This document shows positions 7,125 through 14,997 of a stretch of DNA of 64,000 nucleotides, in pieces. The DNA is taken from positions 25,499 to 89,498 of the forward strand of contig NZ_VZZJ01000021.1 of assembly GCF_008806345.1 (NCBI RefSeq), given 5' to 3'. This stretch comes from Methylobacterium planeticum. Its GTDB lineage: Bacteria > Pseudomonadota > Alphaproteobacteria > Rhizobiales > Beijerinckiaceae. The notes beneath the pieces were generated by a model that was not told the DNA's origin, did no database searches, and worked only from the letters and a program-made list of their open reading frames with translations. The position numbers and the translations under genes are program-made. Numbering within the stretch: the first letter of the stretch is position 1; every line of letters begins with the position of its first letter.

Positions 7125-9754
7125 GAGAGCGCCTCTTCGAGAAGCAGCGCCTCGGCCTCGGCCAGAATCTCGTCGGCCCCCTCGCCGTAGACCCGCTCGC
7201 GCCCGATCTCGAGCATGACGGAGACGGAGAGCGGCGAGACGCGGTCGAGCGCCTTGTGAATGATTCGCCCCTGGATGCGCTGTAGCATCATACCGAGGCG
7301 CTTCACGTCGAGGAGTCCGGTTGCCGCATCCTGCCGCGCGGCGCGCAGGAGCAGGTGGTCGGGCTGGTGCTTGCGCAGCACGTCGTAGATCAGGTCCGTC
7401 GAGATCGTGACCTGCCGGCCGGTCTTCTTCTGCCCCGGATAGCGCCGCTCGATCAGCCCCGCGATCACGGCGCATTGCCGGAAGGTCCGCTTCATCATGG
7501 CGGATTCGTCGAGCCAGGCCTCCAGGTCGTCGCCCAGCATGTCCTGCGCGAACAGCTCCGCGAGGAAGCCCGGCTCGAAGCCGATGCGCTCGCCGACGTC
7601 GCGCCCCGTCCAGATGGCGATGCCGTAATCGTTGGCCGCAAAGCCCAGCGGCCGCAGCCGCGCCCGCTCCAGGCGCCGCGTCAGCAGCATGCCGAGGGTC
7701 TGGTGCGCGAGGCGGCCCTCGAACGGGAAGGCGGTCAGGTAGAAGCGGCCGCCCCGCGGAAAGGTCTCGACCAGGAGGTCGCGGGGCCCGGGCAGGATCG
7801 ACCGGCTGCGCTGCTGCAGCAGGTAGTCGGAGACCTGCCGCGGCAGCCGGTCCCACTCGAACGGGTCGGCGATGAGGGCGCGCACCCGCGCGGCCAGGAA
7901 GGTCGAGAGGGGGAACTTGGCGCCCGCGTAGGAGGGGATGGCCGGATCGGTGCCGGGGCCGGCCTTCGTCACCATCGCCTCGTCCTCGGCGAGGCCCTCG
8001 AAGCGCAGCACCTCGCCGGCGAACAGGAAGGTGTCGCCGACCGTCAGCGTCTCGGCGAAATCCTCCTCGATCTCCCCGAGCACCCGTCCGGTCTTCGGCA
8101 GCACCGAGCCGGGCCTGCCCCGCAGCGCCCGGGCGAGGCGCACCTTGACCTTGGTGGCCTCGATGATGGTGCCGACATTCATCCGGTACTGCTGCGCCAC
8201 CCGGGCGTCGCGCACCCGCCAGAGCCCGTCCGGCCCGCGCAGGATCTTGGCGAAGCGCTCGTAAGCCCTGAGCGCGTAGCCGCCCGTCGCCACGTAATCG
8301 ACGACCTGCTCGAACGCCTCCCAGGTGAGCCCCGCATAGGGGGCCGCCGAGACGATCTCCTCGTAGAGCCGGAGCGGATCGAAGGCGTCGGCGCAGGCCA
8401 TGCCGAGCACGTGCTGGGCCAGCACGTCGGGGGCGCCGAGGCGGGCGTCGGGGGTGTCCTGCGCCGCCGCCTCGACCGCGTCGAGGGCGGCCTGGCACTC
8501 CAGCATCTCGAAGCGGTTGCCCGGCACCAGATAGGCCTTCGAGGGCTCGTCCATCCGGTGGTTGGCGCGCCCGATCCGCTGCATGATCCGGCTCGCGCCC
8601 TTGGGCGCCCCGATATTGATCACGAGGTCGACGTCGCCCCAGTCGATGCCGAGATCGAGGGTTGCGGTGCAGACGATGGCCCGCAGCTGCCCCGCCGCCA
8701 TCGCGGCCTCGACCCGGCGGCGTTGGGTGGCGTCGAGGGAGCCGTGGTGAAGCGCGATCGGCAGCACGTCGTCGTTGAGGCGCCACAGCTCCTGGAAGGT
8801 GTACTCGGCCTGGAGCCGGGTGTTGACGAAGACCAGCACCGTGCGGTGCTGGCGGATGAGGTCGTAGATCGCCGGCATCGACTGCCAGGCGGTGTGGCCG
8901 GCCAGCGGCAGGCGAAGCCCTGTGTCGAGCATGCGCAGGTCCGCCGCCGCGCCGCCCCGGACCACGACGAGCTCGGCCATCGGGGGACCGGGATCGGGGG
9001 CGGGCGCCGGGATGACCGCCTCGGCGCGCCGCGTCCCCCCGCGCCGCGTCCCCTCGCGCCGTCTCGTCCCGGGGCTGTCGGGCTCGGGGGTCTCGTGCGC
9101 CTCGGCCTCGGCGGGCCTTGCCTGCGGCACGAGGTATCTGCGCAGTTCGTCCGGCTCCCGCACCGTCGCGGAGAGACCGAGGGCGGTGAGGTCGGGGCTG
9201 AGCCGGTGGAGGCGGGCGAGGGCGAGGGAGAGCAGGTCGCCCCGCTTCGACGTGACGAGGGCGTGCAGCTCGTCGAGGACGACGCAGCGCAGCCGCCCGA
9301 ACAGATCCGCCGCCTCGCGGTGGGCGATCAGCAGCGAGAGCTGCTCGGGGGTCGTCAGCAGGATGTCGGGCGGCCGGGCGATCTGGCGGGTGCGCTTGTG
9401 GGCCGGGGTGTCCCCCGTGCGCGTCTCGACCCGGATGTCGAGCCCCATCTCGGCGATCGGCGCCTCGAGGTTGCGGGCGATGTCGACCGCGAGCGCCTTG
9501 AGGGGCGAGACGTAGAGCGTGTGCAGCCCGCGCGCCTTGCCGGGCCCGTTCCCCGCGAGGGCGACGAGGCTCGGCAGGAAGCCCGCCAGCGTCTTGCCGG
9601 CGCCGGTCGGGGCCACCAGCAGGGCGGAGCGGCCGGAGCCGGCGAGGCGCAGCAGGTCGAGCTGGTGCGCCCGCGCCTCCCAGCCGCGGGTGGCGAACCA
9701 TTCCGCGAACCGGGTCGGAAGGCCCTCCGCCGCGGGCCGCGGGAGGTCAGGCAA
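7121..9754 (-). CDS. ligase-associated DEXH-box helicase, Lhr-like
   Basis: An 877-residue superfamily 2 helicase of the Lhr-core type. Visible motifs are Walker A APTGAGKT (Lys54), motif II DELH (161-164), motif III SAT, and a motif VI-like QRIGRANHR in the second RecA domain. A C-terminal winged-helix/Lhr beta-barrel region follows. It would unwind or translocate on DNA 3' to 5' during repair. The reading starts at TTG 9754, which overlaps the end of the upstream hydrolase gene by 8 nt. No ATG near the expected N-terminus offers a better start. It is coupled downstream to pdeM by a 4-bp overlap. The DNA ligase and exonuclease usually encoded with it are absent from this window. Confidence 0.9.
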   Translation of the reverse strand: MPDLPRPAAEGLPTRFAEWFATRGWEARAHQLDLLRLAGSGRSALLVAPTGAGKTLAGFLPSLVALAGNGPGKARGLHTLYVSPLKALAVDIARNLEAPIAEMGLDIRVETRTGDTPAHKRTRQIARPPDILLTTPEQLSLLIAHREAADLFGRLRCVVLDELHALVTSKRGDLLSLALARLHRLSPDLTALGLSATVREPDELRRYLVPQARPAEAEAHETPEPDSPGTRRREGTRRGGTRRAEAVIPAPAPDPGPPMAELVVVRGGAAADLRMLDTGLRLPLAGHTAWQSMPAIYDLIRQHRTVLVFVNTRLQAEYTFQELWRLNDDVLPIALHHGSLDATQRRRVEAAMAAGQLRAIVCTATLDLGIDWGDVDLVINIGAPKGASRIMQRIGRANHRMDEPSKAYLVPGNRFEMLECQAALDAVEAAAQDTPDARLGAPDVLAQHVLGMACADAFDPLRLYEEIVSAAPYAGLTWEAFEQVVDYVATGGYALRAYERFAKILRGPDGLWRVRDARVAQQYRMNVGTIIEATKVKVRLARALRGRPGSVLPKTGRVLGEIEEDFAETLTVGDTFLFAGEVLRFEGLAEDEAMVTKAGPGTDPAIPSYAGAKFPLSTFLAARVRALIADPFEWDRLPRQVSDYLLQQRSRSILPGPRDLLVETFPRGGRFYLTAFPFEGRLAHQTLGMLLTRRLERARLRPLGFAANDYGIAIWTGRDVGERIGFEPGFLAELFAQDMLGDDLEAWLDESAMMKRTFRQCAVIAGLIERRYPGQKKTGRQVTISTDLIYDVLRKHQPDHLLLRAARQDAATGLLDVKRLGMMLQRIQGRIIHKALDRVSPLSVSVMLEIGRERVYGEGADEILAEAEALLLEEALS

Positions 9755-10709
9755 GGGCCGTGAGGAAGCGGTCGATCAGCTCGAGGGCGCGCTCGGTCAT
9801 CTCGCCCGGATAGCGGATGAAGACGTGGCAGCCGCCCGCGTAGACGGCGGTGTGGCCGCCGTTGTTGGCCGCCGCCCAGCGGGCCGACATGTAGAGCGTG
9901 TCGTCGAGGAGCGGGTCGGCGGTGCCGATGGTGAAGAGGGCGGGGGGCAGACCCTTGAGGTCCGCGTAGAGGGGCGAGACGTCGGGGCGGCGCCGGTCGA
10001 CGCCCTCGCGCACGTAGTCGTTGGCGAAGGTGGTGAGGTCGCGGGTGTTCACCACCAGCCGCTCCTCGCCCCAGTTGCGCACGCTCGGGGTCAGGCCGAG
10101 GTCGAAGAAGCCCGCGTTGAGGTTCGCCCCCCGGAAGGCCCGGGGCAGGCCGTGGCGGTCGCGCAGGCGCAGAAGCACCATCACGGCGAGATGCGCCCCC
10201 ACCGATTCGCCCCCGATGGTGAGCGCGCCGACGCCGAGCTCGGCCCGGCCGGGGCCGGCGAGCCAGAGGGCCGCCGCCTCGCAATCCTCGAGGGCGGCCG
10301 GGTAGGGGTGCTCGGGGGCGAGGCGGTACTCGACCGACAGGCAGATGAAGCCGCACCGGTCGGCGATGCGCTCGAGCCACGGGTCCTGCTCGTCGGCCGA
10401 GCCCCAGACCCAGCCGCCCCGGTGGATGTGCAGGTAGGCGCCGCGCAGCGCCTGGCCCGGCTTGAGGCGCGGGCGGATCATCCGCAGGGCGAGGGGGCCG
10501 GCGGGGCCGTCGATCGTCACGGTCTCGGCGCGGGCGCTGCGCGGCATCGCCGGGGAGGCCTGGGTGCCGCGGCGGCGGCGGGCGCGCACCTCCGCGATCG
10601 GCAGGCTCCAGGGATCCTCCTGGGCCGCGTGCGCGGCGACGACCTCGGCGTTGAGCCGCTTCGTCTCCGGATCGATCGTCGCCGGATCGAAGAGGGCGTG
10701 GTCGATCAT
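9747..10709 (-). CDS. alpha/beta hydrolase (hormone-sensitive lipase type)
   Basis: A 320-residue alpha/beta-hydrolase of the HSL/acetyl esterase type. The oxyanion-hole motif appears as IHRGGW (canonical HGGG/HGGW). The nucleophile elbow is GGESVGAH with Ser169, and the other triad residues are best assigned to Asp265 (GTADPLLDD) and His295 (GGCHVFIRYPG). It probably hydrolyses a short-chain ester, but the substrate is unknown. It is first in a minus-strand run ahead of the helicase and pdeM and overlaps the helicase start by 8 nt. It may therefore share a transcript with the repair genes without an obvious functional link. Confidence 0.85.
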   Translation of the reverse strand: MIDHALFDPATIDPETKRLNAEVVAAHAAQEDPWSLPIAEVRARRRRGTQASPAMPRSARAETVTIDGPAGPLALRMIRPRLKPGQALRGAYLHIHRGGWVWGSADEQDPWLERIADRCGFICLSVEYRLAPEHPYPAALEDCEAAALWLAGPGRAELGVGALTIGGESVGAHLAVMVLLRLRDRHGLPRAFRGANLNAGFFDLGLTPSVRNWGEERLVVNTRDLTTFANDYVREGVDRRRPDVSPLYADLKGLPPALFTIGTADPLLDDTLYMSARWAAANNGGHTAVYAGGCHVFIRYPGEMTERALELIDRFLTALA

Positions 10710-11083
10710 CGAAGGGTCTCGTCAGTGGCGGTTTGAGCGTAACACAGTTGCGCGCAAGCTTGGACCACCGGTCCCGGGCTTCCGCACGGATGGCTGCCGG
10801 CGGGGGCGAGCCGGCACGGTCTTGCCGGCATCGGGGGCGATGCCCGCGCCGGGTGCCGATATCCGGCCGCCCCCATCTTGGCCACCCCATCTTGGCGGCC
10901 CGCGGCCGCATTGCCATCTCGGGCCCGTGCGTGAACCGGCCCAACGCCCGGCCCGCGATCCGGTTTCAACGTGGGTGTGACGCTTGCGTCACGCTTCCGC
11001 CGGGTTCGGATCGTTGGAAGGGGCGGCCGGAGACCGCGGCCTTAAGGTCAGAGCCCCGCGGGATGCGGGCGAGGACACAGAGC
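10710..11083. other. 374-nt divergent intergenic region
   Basis: This spacer lies between the hydrolase (minus) and the DUF6460 gene (plus). It holds no convincing gene. The only notable element is the perfect inverted repeat at 10977-10992, listed separately. The rest is GC-rich with scattered Arg/Pro-coding-like sequence in spurious frames. Confidence 0.5.
10977..10992. promoter_or_regulatory. perfect inverted repeat, candidate operator
   Basis: GTGACGC-TT-GCGTCAC is a perfect 7-bp dyad with a 2-nt centre, about 92 nt upstream of the DUF6460 start. Its size and symmetry fit a binding site for a dimeric transcription factor. No regulator can be assigned. Confidence 0.35.
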
Positions 11084-11425
11084 ATGATCGTCGAGCACGA
11101 CCCGCGCCGCCGGGGCCCGAACTACGAGGCGCCGCCCCCCGGCTACCGCGGCTACACCGCGCATTCGGGTCTGCGCCAATTCCTCGGCGGCTCGCCGGCC
11201 GGCGTGTTCCTGCGGCTGCTGTTCCTGTCGGTCCTGGTCGGCGCCTTCATGGCGATGCTGGGGCTCACCCCGGCCCGGCTGTTCTGGCACGCCTACGACA
11301 CCCTCCGGTGGCTGATCGACCTCGGCTTCGCGGCCTTCCACGATTTCGGCGGCTGGATCCTCGCGGGCGCCGTGGTGGTGGTGCCGCTCTGGCTGATCTC
11401 GCGCCTCTTCGCGGTCTCGAAGTAG
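11084..11425 (+). CDS. DUF6460 small membrane protein
   Basis: A 113-residue protein with a short polar N-terminus, then the conserved LRQFLGGSPAGVFLRL segment, one hydrophobic helix (LFLSVLVGAFMAMLGLTP), an amphipathic middle with aromatic residues, and a C-terminal helix (ILAGAVVVVPLWLISRLF). This pattern fits DUF6460, a family of unknown function in Hyphomicrobiales. The ATG at 11084 was chosen because the upstream in-frame sequence is not protein-like. It is followed after about 65 nt by the MATE gene. Confidence 0.75.
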   Translation: MIVEHDPRRRGPNYEAPPPGYRGYTAHSGLRQFLGGSPAGVFLRLLFLSVLVGAFMAMLGLTPARLFWHAYDTLRWLIDLGFAAFHDFGGWILAGAVVVVPLWLISRLFAVSK

Positions 11426-11489
11426 CGGGTCGGCGCCGGTCCGGGCGCCCCGACCTCCTCGGCCCCTCTCACGGGAGCGCGTGGCCCCG

Positions 11490-12929
11490 ATGATCTCCCC
11501 CGGCCCCGTGACCGGCCGGCGCGTCCTCGCGCTCGCCCTGCCGATGACCCTCGCCAACGTGACGACGCCGCTCCTCGGCTTCGTCGGGGCGGCGGTGATC
11601 GGGCGCCTCGGCGACGCGGCGCTCCTCGGCGCCATCGCCCTCGGGGCGGTGATCTTCGACGCGATCTTCTGGTCCTTCGGATCGCTCCGGATGGCGACCG
11701 CGGGGCTGACCGCGCAGGCGGTCGGGGCGCGCGAGCCCGCGGAGGTCGACCGGACCCTCGCCCGCGCCCTCGCGGCCGGGACCCTCGCGGGCCTCGTGCT
11801 CGTGGCCCTGCAGGGGCCGATCGCGGCCGGCGCCTTCGGCCTCAGCGGGGCGAGCCCGGCCGTGACCGCGGGCCTCGCGACCTATTTCCACATCCGCATC
11901 TTCGCCGCGCCCTTCACGCTGGCGAACTACGCCGTGCTCGGCTCGATCCTCGGCCGCGGGCGCACCGATCTCGGCCTCGTGCTGCAGGTCGCCATCAACC
12001 TCGTGAACATCGCCCTGACCCTCGCGCTGGTGCTCGGGTTCGGCCTCGGCATCGCCGGGGCGGCGCTCGCGACGCTCCTGGCCGAGGCCGCGGGCGTCGG
12101 ACTCGGGCTCGTCCTCCTGGGGCGGCTCGGGACGCACCCCTTCCGGGTGCCCCTGGGGGCGCTGCGCGACCCCGCCTCGCTGCGGCGGATGCTGAGCGTC
12201 AACGCCGACGTGATCATCCGGACCCTCGCGCTCGTGGCCGCGATCGCGATCTTCTCGGCCCTCGGGGCGCGCTCCGGCGACACGGTGCTGGCCGCCAACG
12301 CGGTCCTGTGGAATCTCTTCCTGATCGGCGGCTTCTTCCTCGATGGCTTCGCCACCGCGGCCGAGACCCTGTGCGGGCAGGCCGTCGGCGCGCGGGACGA
12401 GGCGGGTTTCCGCCGGGCCGTCGCCCTGAGCCTGCGCTGGTGCCTCGGCTTCGGGCTCGCGGTCAGCCTCGTCTCGCTGGTCTTCGGGCCGGCCTTCATC
12501 GACACGGTGACGACGAGCCCGGAGGTGCGCGAGAGCGCCCGCCGCTACCTCCTCCTCGCGGCGCTCGCGCCCTTCGTGGCGGCGACGCCCTTCGCCTTCG
12601 ACGGCATCTATATCGGGGCAACCTGGACCCGGGCGATGCGCAACCTGATGCTCGCCGCGCTCCTCGCCTACGGCCTGGCGCTTGCCGCCGTGCAGGCGGC
12701 GGCGCTCGGCAATACCGGCCTGTGGCTGTCGTTCCTCGGCTTCCTCGCCGCCCGCGGGATCGGGCAGGCGCTCGCCTATCCGGGGCTGGCGCGGCAAGCC
12801 TTCGCGGGGCGGGTCATCGAGACCCGGGCACCGGATCCCGGGGCGGACGCGCCGGGTTCCGCCGGCGGGCTGCCGGCCCGCCGCGGAGAGCCGGCCGTCA
12901 GCGCGGATTCTTCCAGGTCGAGCCGGTGA
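11490..12929 (+). CDS. MATE-family multidrug/metabolite exporter
   Basis: A 479-residue integral membrane protein with about 12 hydrophobic helices in two homologous halves, as in MATE (NorM/DinF) cation-coupled exporters. Family-like features are the N-terminal ALPMTLANVTTPLLGFVGAAVIGRLGD segment, which fits the DinF branch, and the FDAIFWSFGSLRMATAGLTAQAVGA stretch in the first half. The second half has the matching GGFFLDGFATAAETLCGQAVGA. The substrate is unknown. GGGAG at 11473-11477 is 12 nt from the ATG at 11490 but only 3 nt from an in-frame GTG at 11481, so the start is uncertain by three codons. Its 3' end overlaps the convergent glycine-zipper gene by 32 bp. Confidence 0.88.
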   Translation: MISPGPVTGRRVLALALPMTLANVTTPLLGFVGAAVIGRLGDAALLGAIALGAVIFDAIFWSFGSLRMATAGLTAQAVGAREPAEVDRTLARALAAGTLAGLVLVALQGPIAAGAFGLSGASPAVTAGLATYFHIRIFAAPFTLANYAVLGSILGRGRTDLGLVLQVAINLVNIALTLALVLGFGLGIAGAALATLLAEAAGVGLGLVLLGRLGTHPFRVPLGALRDPASLRRMLSVNADVIIRTLALVAAIAIFSALGARSGDTVLAANAVLWNLFLIGGFFLDGFATAAETLCGQAVGARDEAGFRRAVALSLRWCLGFGLAVSLVSLVFGPAFIDTVTTSPEVRESARRYLLLAALAPFVAATPFAFDGIYIGATWTRAMRNLMLAALLAYGLALAAVQAAALGNTGLWLSFLGFLAARGIGQALAYPGLARQAFAGRVIETRAPDPGADAPGSAGGLPARRGEPAVSADSSRSSR

Positions 12930-13272
12930 CCGAGCCCGTGGCGGTGGGCACCGCCGGGGTCAGGCTGCGGGGCGCCGGCTCGGTGACAGCGCTGCGCTGG
13001 ACCGTGGCGCGGGCGGGGGCGATGGTCTCCGCGCGGCTGCGGCGGATGGCCCGGGCGCGGCGGGCGCGGCGCGGGCCCGCCCGCTCCGTCGAGGAGCCGA
13101 CGACGCCCCCGATGATCGCGCCCGCGACGGCGCCCACCGGTCCGCCGACGAGGGCGCCGGCCACCGCGCCCGAGCCGACCCCGACCGTGGTGTTGCTCGC
13201 CGCGCGCACCGCCTGCGGTGCCGAGACGGTGGCCGCGACCGCCAGGATCGCGCCGAAACAGATCGCCTTCAT
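12898..13272 (-). CDS. exported glycine-zipper protein
   Basis: A 124-residue protein with an N-terminal signal peptide (hydrophobic residues 4-22, likely cleavage after VRA near residue 24). It is followed by a glycine-zipper helix pair at about residues 31-58 (alternating GxxxG/AxxxG, as in GAVAGALVGGPVGAVAGAII), then a basic Arg-rich stretch and a Thr/Pro/Ser-rich tail. Such proteins sit in the periplasm or outer membrane, and the function is unknown. The ATG at 13272 is chosen because the longer in-frame extension lacks a signal sequence. The gene converges on and overlaps the MATE gene by 32 bp, so the last ten codons are read on both strands. Confidence 0.75.
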   Translation of the reverse strand: MKAICFGAILAVAATVSAPQAVRAASNTTVGVGSGAVAGALVGGPVGAVAGAIIGGVVGSSTERAGPRRARRARAIRRSRAETIAPARATVQRSAVTEPAPRSLTPAVPTATGSVTGSTWKNPR

Positions 13273-13763
13273 CCGGAAACTATCCCCCAAATCAGTCGGA
13301 GCGCCTTTGCCGGCCGAAGGTGACCAAAAGGCGGCACGTGCAAGTTCCAGGTTCGCGGAAGCCAGAGTTCCCGGGCAGGAAGCCGATGAGCCGCGCCCCG
13401 AAACTCCAGTCTTCGCCGGAATCGACCAGGCGGACGGCCATCGCGTGCGCCGGCGCGATGCCGCGGCGGGCTTGCCGGTTTTCCGCAGGGCGGGTGCCGT
13501 GAGATCTGTGCCGGTGGGAAGCGGGTCGCGAGCCCCGAGGCGGATCCGCCCCCGAGACCGCCGAATCGGAGAGGCGGCATGTTTGTCACACGTCCGGCAA
13601 AGCTGCCCGGGCTCGCGCCTAGGCGCCGGGGTCGGCCTTCGCTTAACCTCCGGGCGCACGACTCGGTGTCAAACGCGCCCGTTTATCGCGCATTTTGTAT
13701 TCAGATAGCTGGTCTGGACGGCGCCTCCCGTTAGGGTCCGCCCGAACCGAAAAGGGTCACGCC
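13273..13763. other. 491-nt divergent intergenic region
   Basis: This lies between the glycine-zipper gene (minus) and the CoA ester lyase (plus). I see no gene with credible codon use or homology. The stretch 13680-13715 (around TTTTGTATTCAGATAG) is markedly AT-richer than its surroundings and is the probable promoter zone of the lyase. No clear operator or terminator was found. Confidence 0.5.
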
Positions 13764-14648
13764 ATGTCCGATCTCCGTCTCCGCCGCAGCGTCCTCTACA
13801 TGCCGGGCTCGAACCTGCGCGCGCTGGAAAAGGCCAAGACGCTGCCGGCCGACGCGCTCATCCTCGACCTCGAGGACGCGGTGGGGCCGGAGGAGAAGGA
13901 CGTCGCGCGCGAGCAGGTCTGCGCGGCCGTGAAGGGCGGCGGCTACGGCGACCGCGAGCTGATCATCCGCGTGAATGCCCCTCAGACCCCCTGGGGCGAG
14001 GCGGACCTGCGCACCGCGATCGAGGCCCGGCCCGACGCCATCCTGATGCCGAAGGTGTCCTCCCCGGCGGTGCTGGAGAGCATCGCCAACCACCTCGAGG
14101 CCCTCGACGCGCCCCCCGAGATCAAGGTCTGGGCGATGATCGAGACCCCGGCCGCGATCCTGAACATCCAGAAGATCGCCGCCGCCCGGCGCGACCCGCG
14201 CACCCGGCTCACCTGCTTCGTGCTCGGCACCAACGACCTCGCCAAGGACACCTGGGCCCAGCTCGTTCCGGGCCGCGTGCCGATGCTGCCCTGGATGATG
14301 TTCACCCTCGCGGCCGCCCGCGCCGAGGGGCTGACCATCCTCGACGGCGTCTGGAACGACATCGCCGACGTCGAGGGCTGCCGTGTCGAGTGCCGCCAGT
14401 CCCGCGACCTCGGCTTCGACGGCAAGACCCTGATCCATCCCAATCAGGTCGAGCCCGCCAACACCTCCTTCGCCCCGACCGAGGAGGAGGTGCGCCGCGC
14501 CCGCCTCGTGATCGAGGCCTTCGACAAGCCCGAGAACGCCAAGCGCGGCGCCATCAAGGTCGAGGGCCGCATGTACGAGCGCCAGCACATCGGCATGGCC
14601 AAGCGCGCCGTGTCGTGGTCCGAGGCCATCGCCTCCAAGGGCTTCTGA
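13764..14648 (+). CDS. CoA ester lyase, HpcH/HpaI-CitE family (malyl-CoA lyase/thioesterase-like)
   Basis: A 294-residue TIM-barrel enzyme of the HpcH/HpaI aldolase-citrate lyase beta-subunit family. Motifs in order are RSVLYMPGSN, ADALILDLEDAV (acidic metal ligand region), RVNAPQTPWG, DAILMPKVS, WAMIETPAAILN (metal-binding Glu), VLGTNDLAKDT, and GFDGKTLIHPNQVEPAN. Length and the GTNDLAK and LIHPNQ motifs resemble the (3S)-malyl-CoA thioesterase/Mcl2 branch used with the ethylmalonyl-CoA pathway. Malyl- or citramalyl-CoA cleavage is also possible, so no symbol is given. The ATG at 13764 has an AAAGGG element upstream. It is monocistronic and lies beside the Fdh4-like genes, which fits a C1/C2 metabolism setting. 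Confidence 0.87.
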   Translation: MSDLRLRRSVLYMPGSNLRALEKAKTLPADALILDLEDAVGPEEKDVAREQVCAAVKGGGYGDRELIIRVNAPQTPWGEADLRTAIEARPDAILMPKVSSPAVLESIANHLEALDAPPEIKVWAMIETPAAILNIQKIAAARRDPRTRLTCFVLGTNDLAKDTWAQLVPGRVPMLPWMMFTLAAARAEGLTILDGVWNDIADVEGCRVECRQSRDLGFDGKTLIHPNQVEPANTSFAPTEEEVRRARLVIEAFDKPENAKRGAIKVEGRMYERQHIGMAKRAVSWSEAIASKGF

Positions 14649-14700
14649 CGGGCTTCTGAGCCGATCCTGGCGCCGGGACCTGCCCGGGGCGTCCGGCGGC

Positions 14701-14997
14701 TCAGGCGAGGGCGGCCTCGATCAGGCTCCGGCCCTCCGGGCTCGCGGCGTAGCGGGTGCGCTGCGTGCGGGCGTCGCGGCCGGTCGCGGCGGCGAGGCCC
14801 GCCTCCTCGAGTTCCGACAGGGCGCGCAGGACATGGGCATGCGCCAGGGCGAGGGCGCGCGCGAGGGCGCGGGTATCGGTCGCGATGCGCAGATGCAGCC
14901 CCGCCAGGAGGCCGGCTGCGAGGGGCGACAGGTCCGGCCGCAGGCGCCCGAGGGCCTCCGTCGCCGCCAGGAAGGCCTCCTCGGGGTCCGGCCTCAC
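14701..14997 (-). CDS. small winged-helix-like protein coupled to Fdh4A-like gene (Fdh4B-like)
   Basis: A 98-residue protein that begins at GTG 14997, overlapping the TGA of the upstream oxidoreductase gene in a GTGA junction. The sequence has an acidic N-terminal helix and then a pattern like a winged-helix DNA-binding fold: a helix-turn-helix-like DTRALARALALAHAHVLRAL, then SELEEAGLA and a basic wing-like TQRTRY. From established work on Methylobacterium, fdh4A is followed by a small gene of unknown function, fdh4B. Position and size match, so this is its probable counterpart. It could be a dedicated chaperone, a regulator or a small subunit. It is easily missed because its frame stays open far upstream. 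Confidence 0.65.
   Translation of the reverse strand: MRPDPEEAFLAATEALGRLRPDLSPLAAGLLAGLHLRIATDTRALARALALAHAHVLRALSELEEAGLAAATGRDARTQRTRYAASPEGRSLIEAALA

Noticed and set aside
6372..9701. A single 1109-residue protein
   Set aside because: Only the last 250 residues are protein-like (PdeM). The rest is the out-of-frame helicase gene, which has its own clear motifs.
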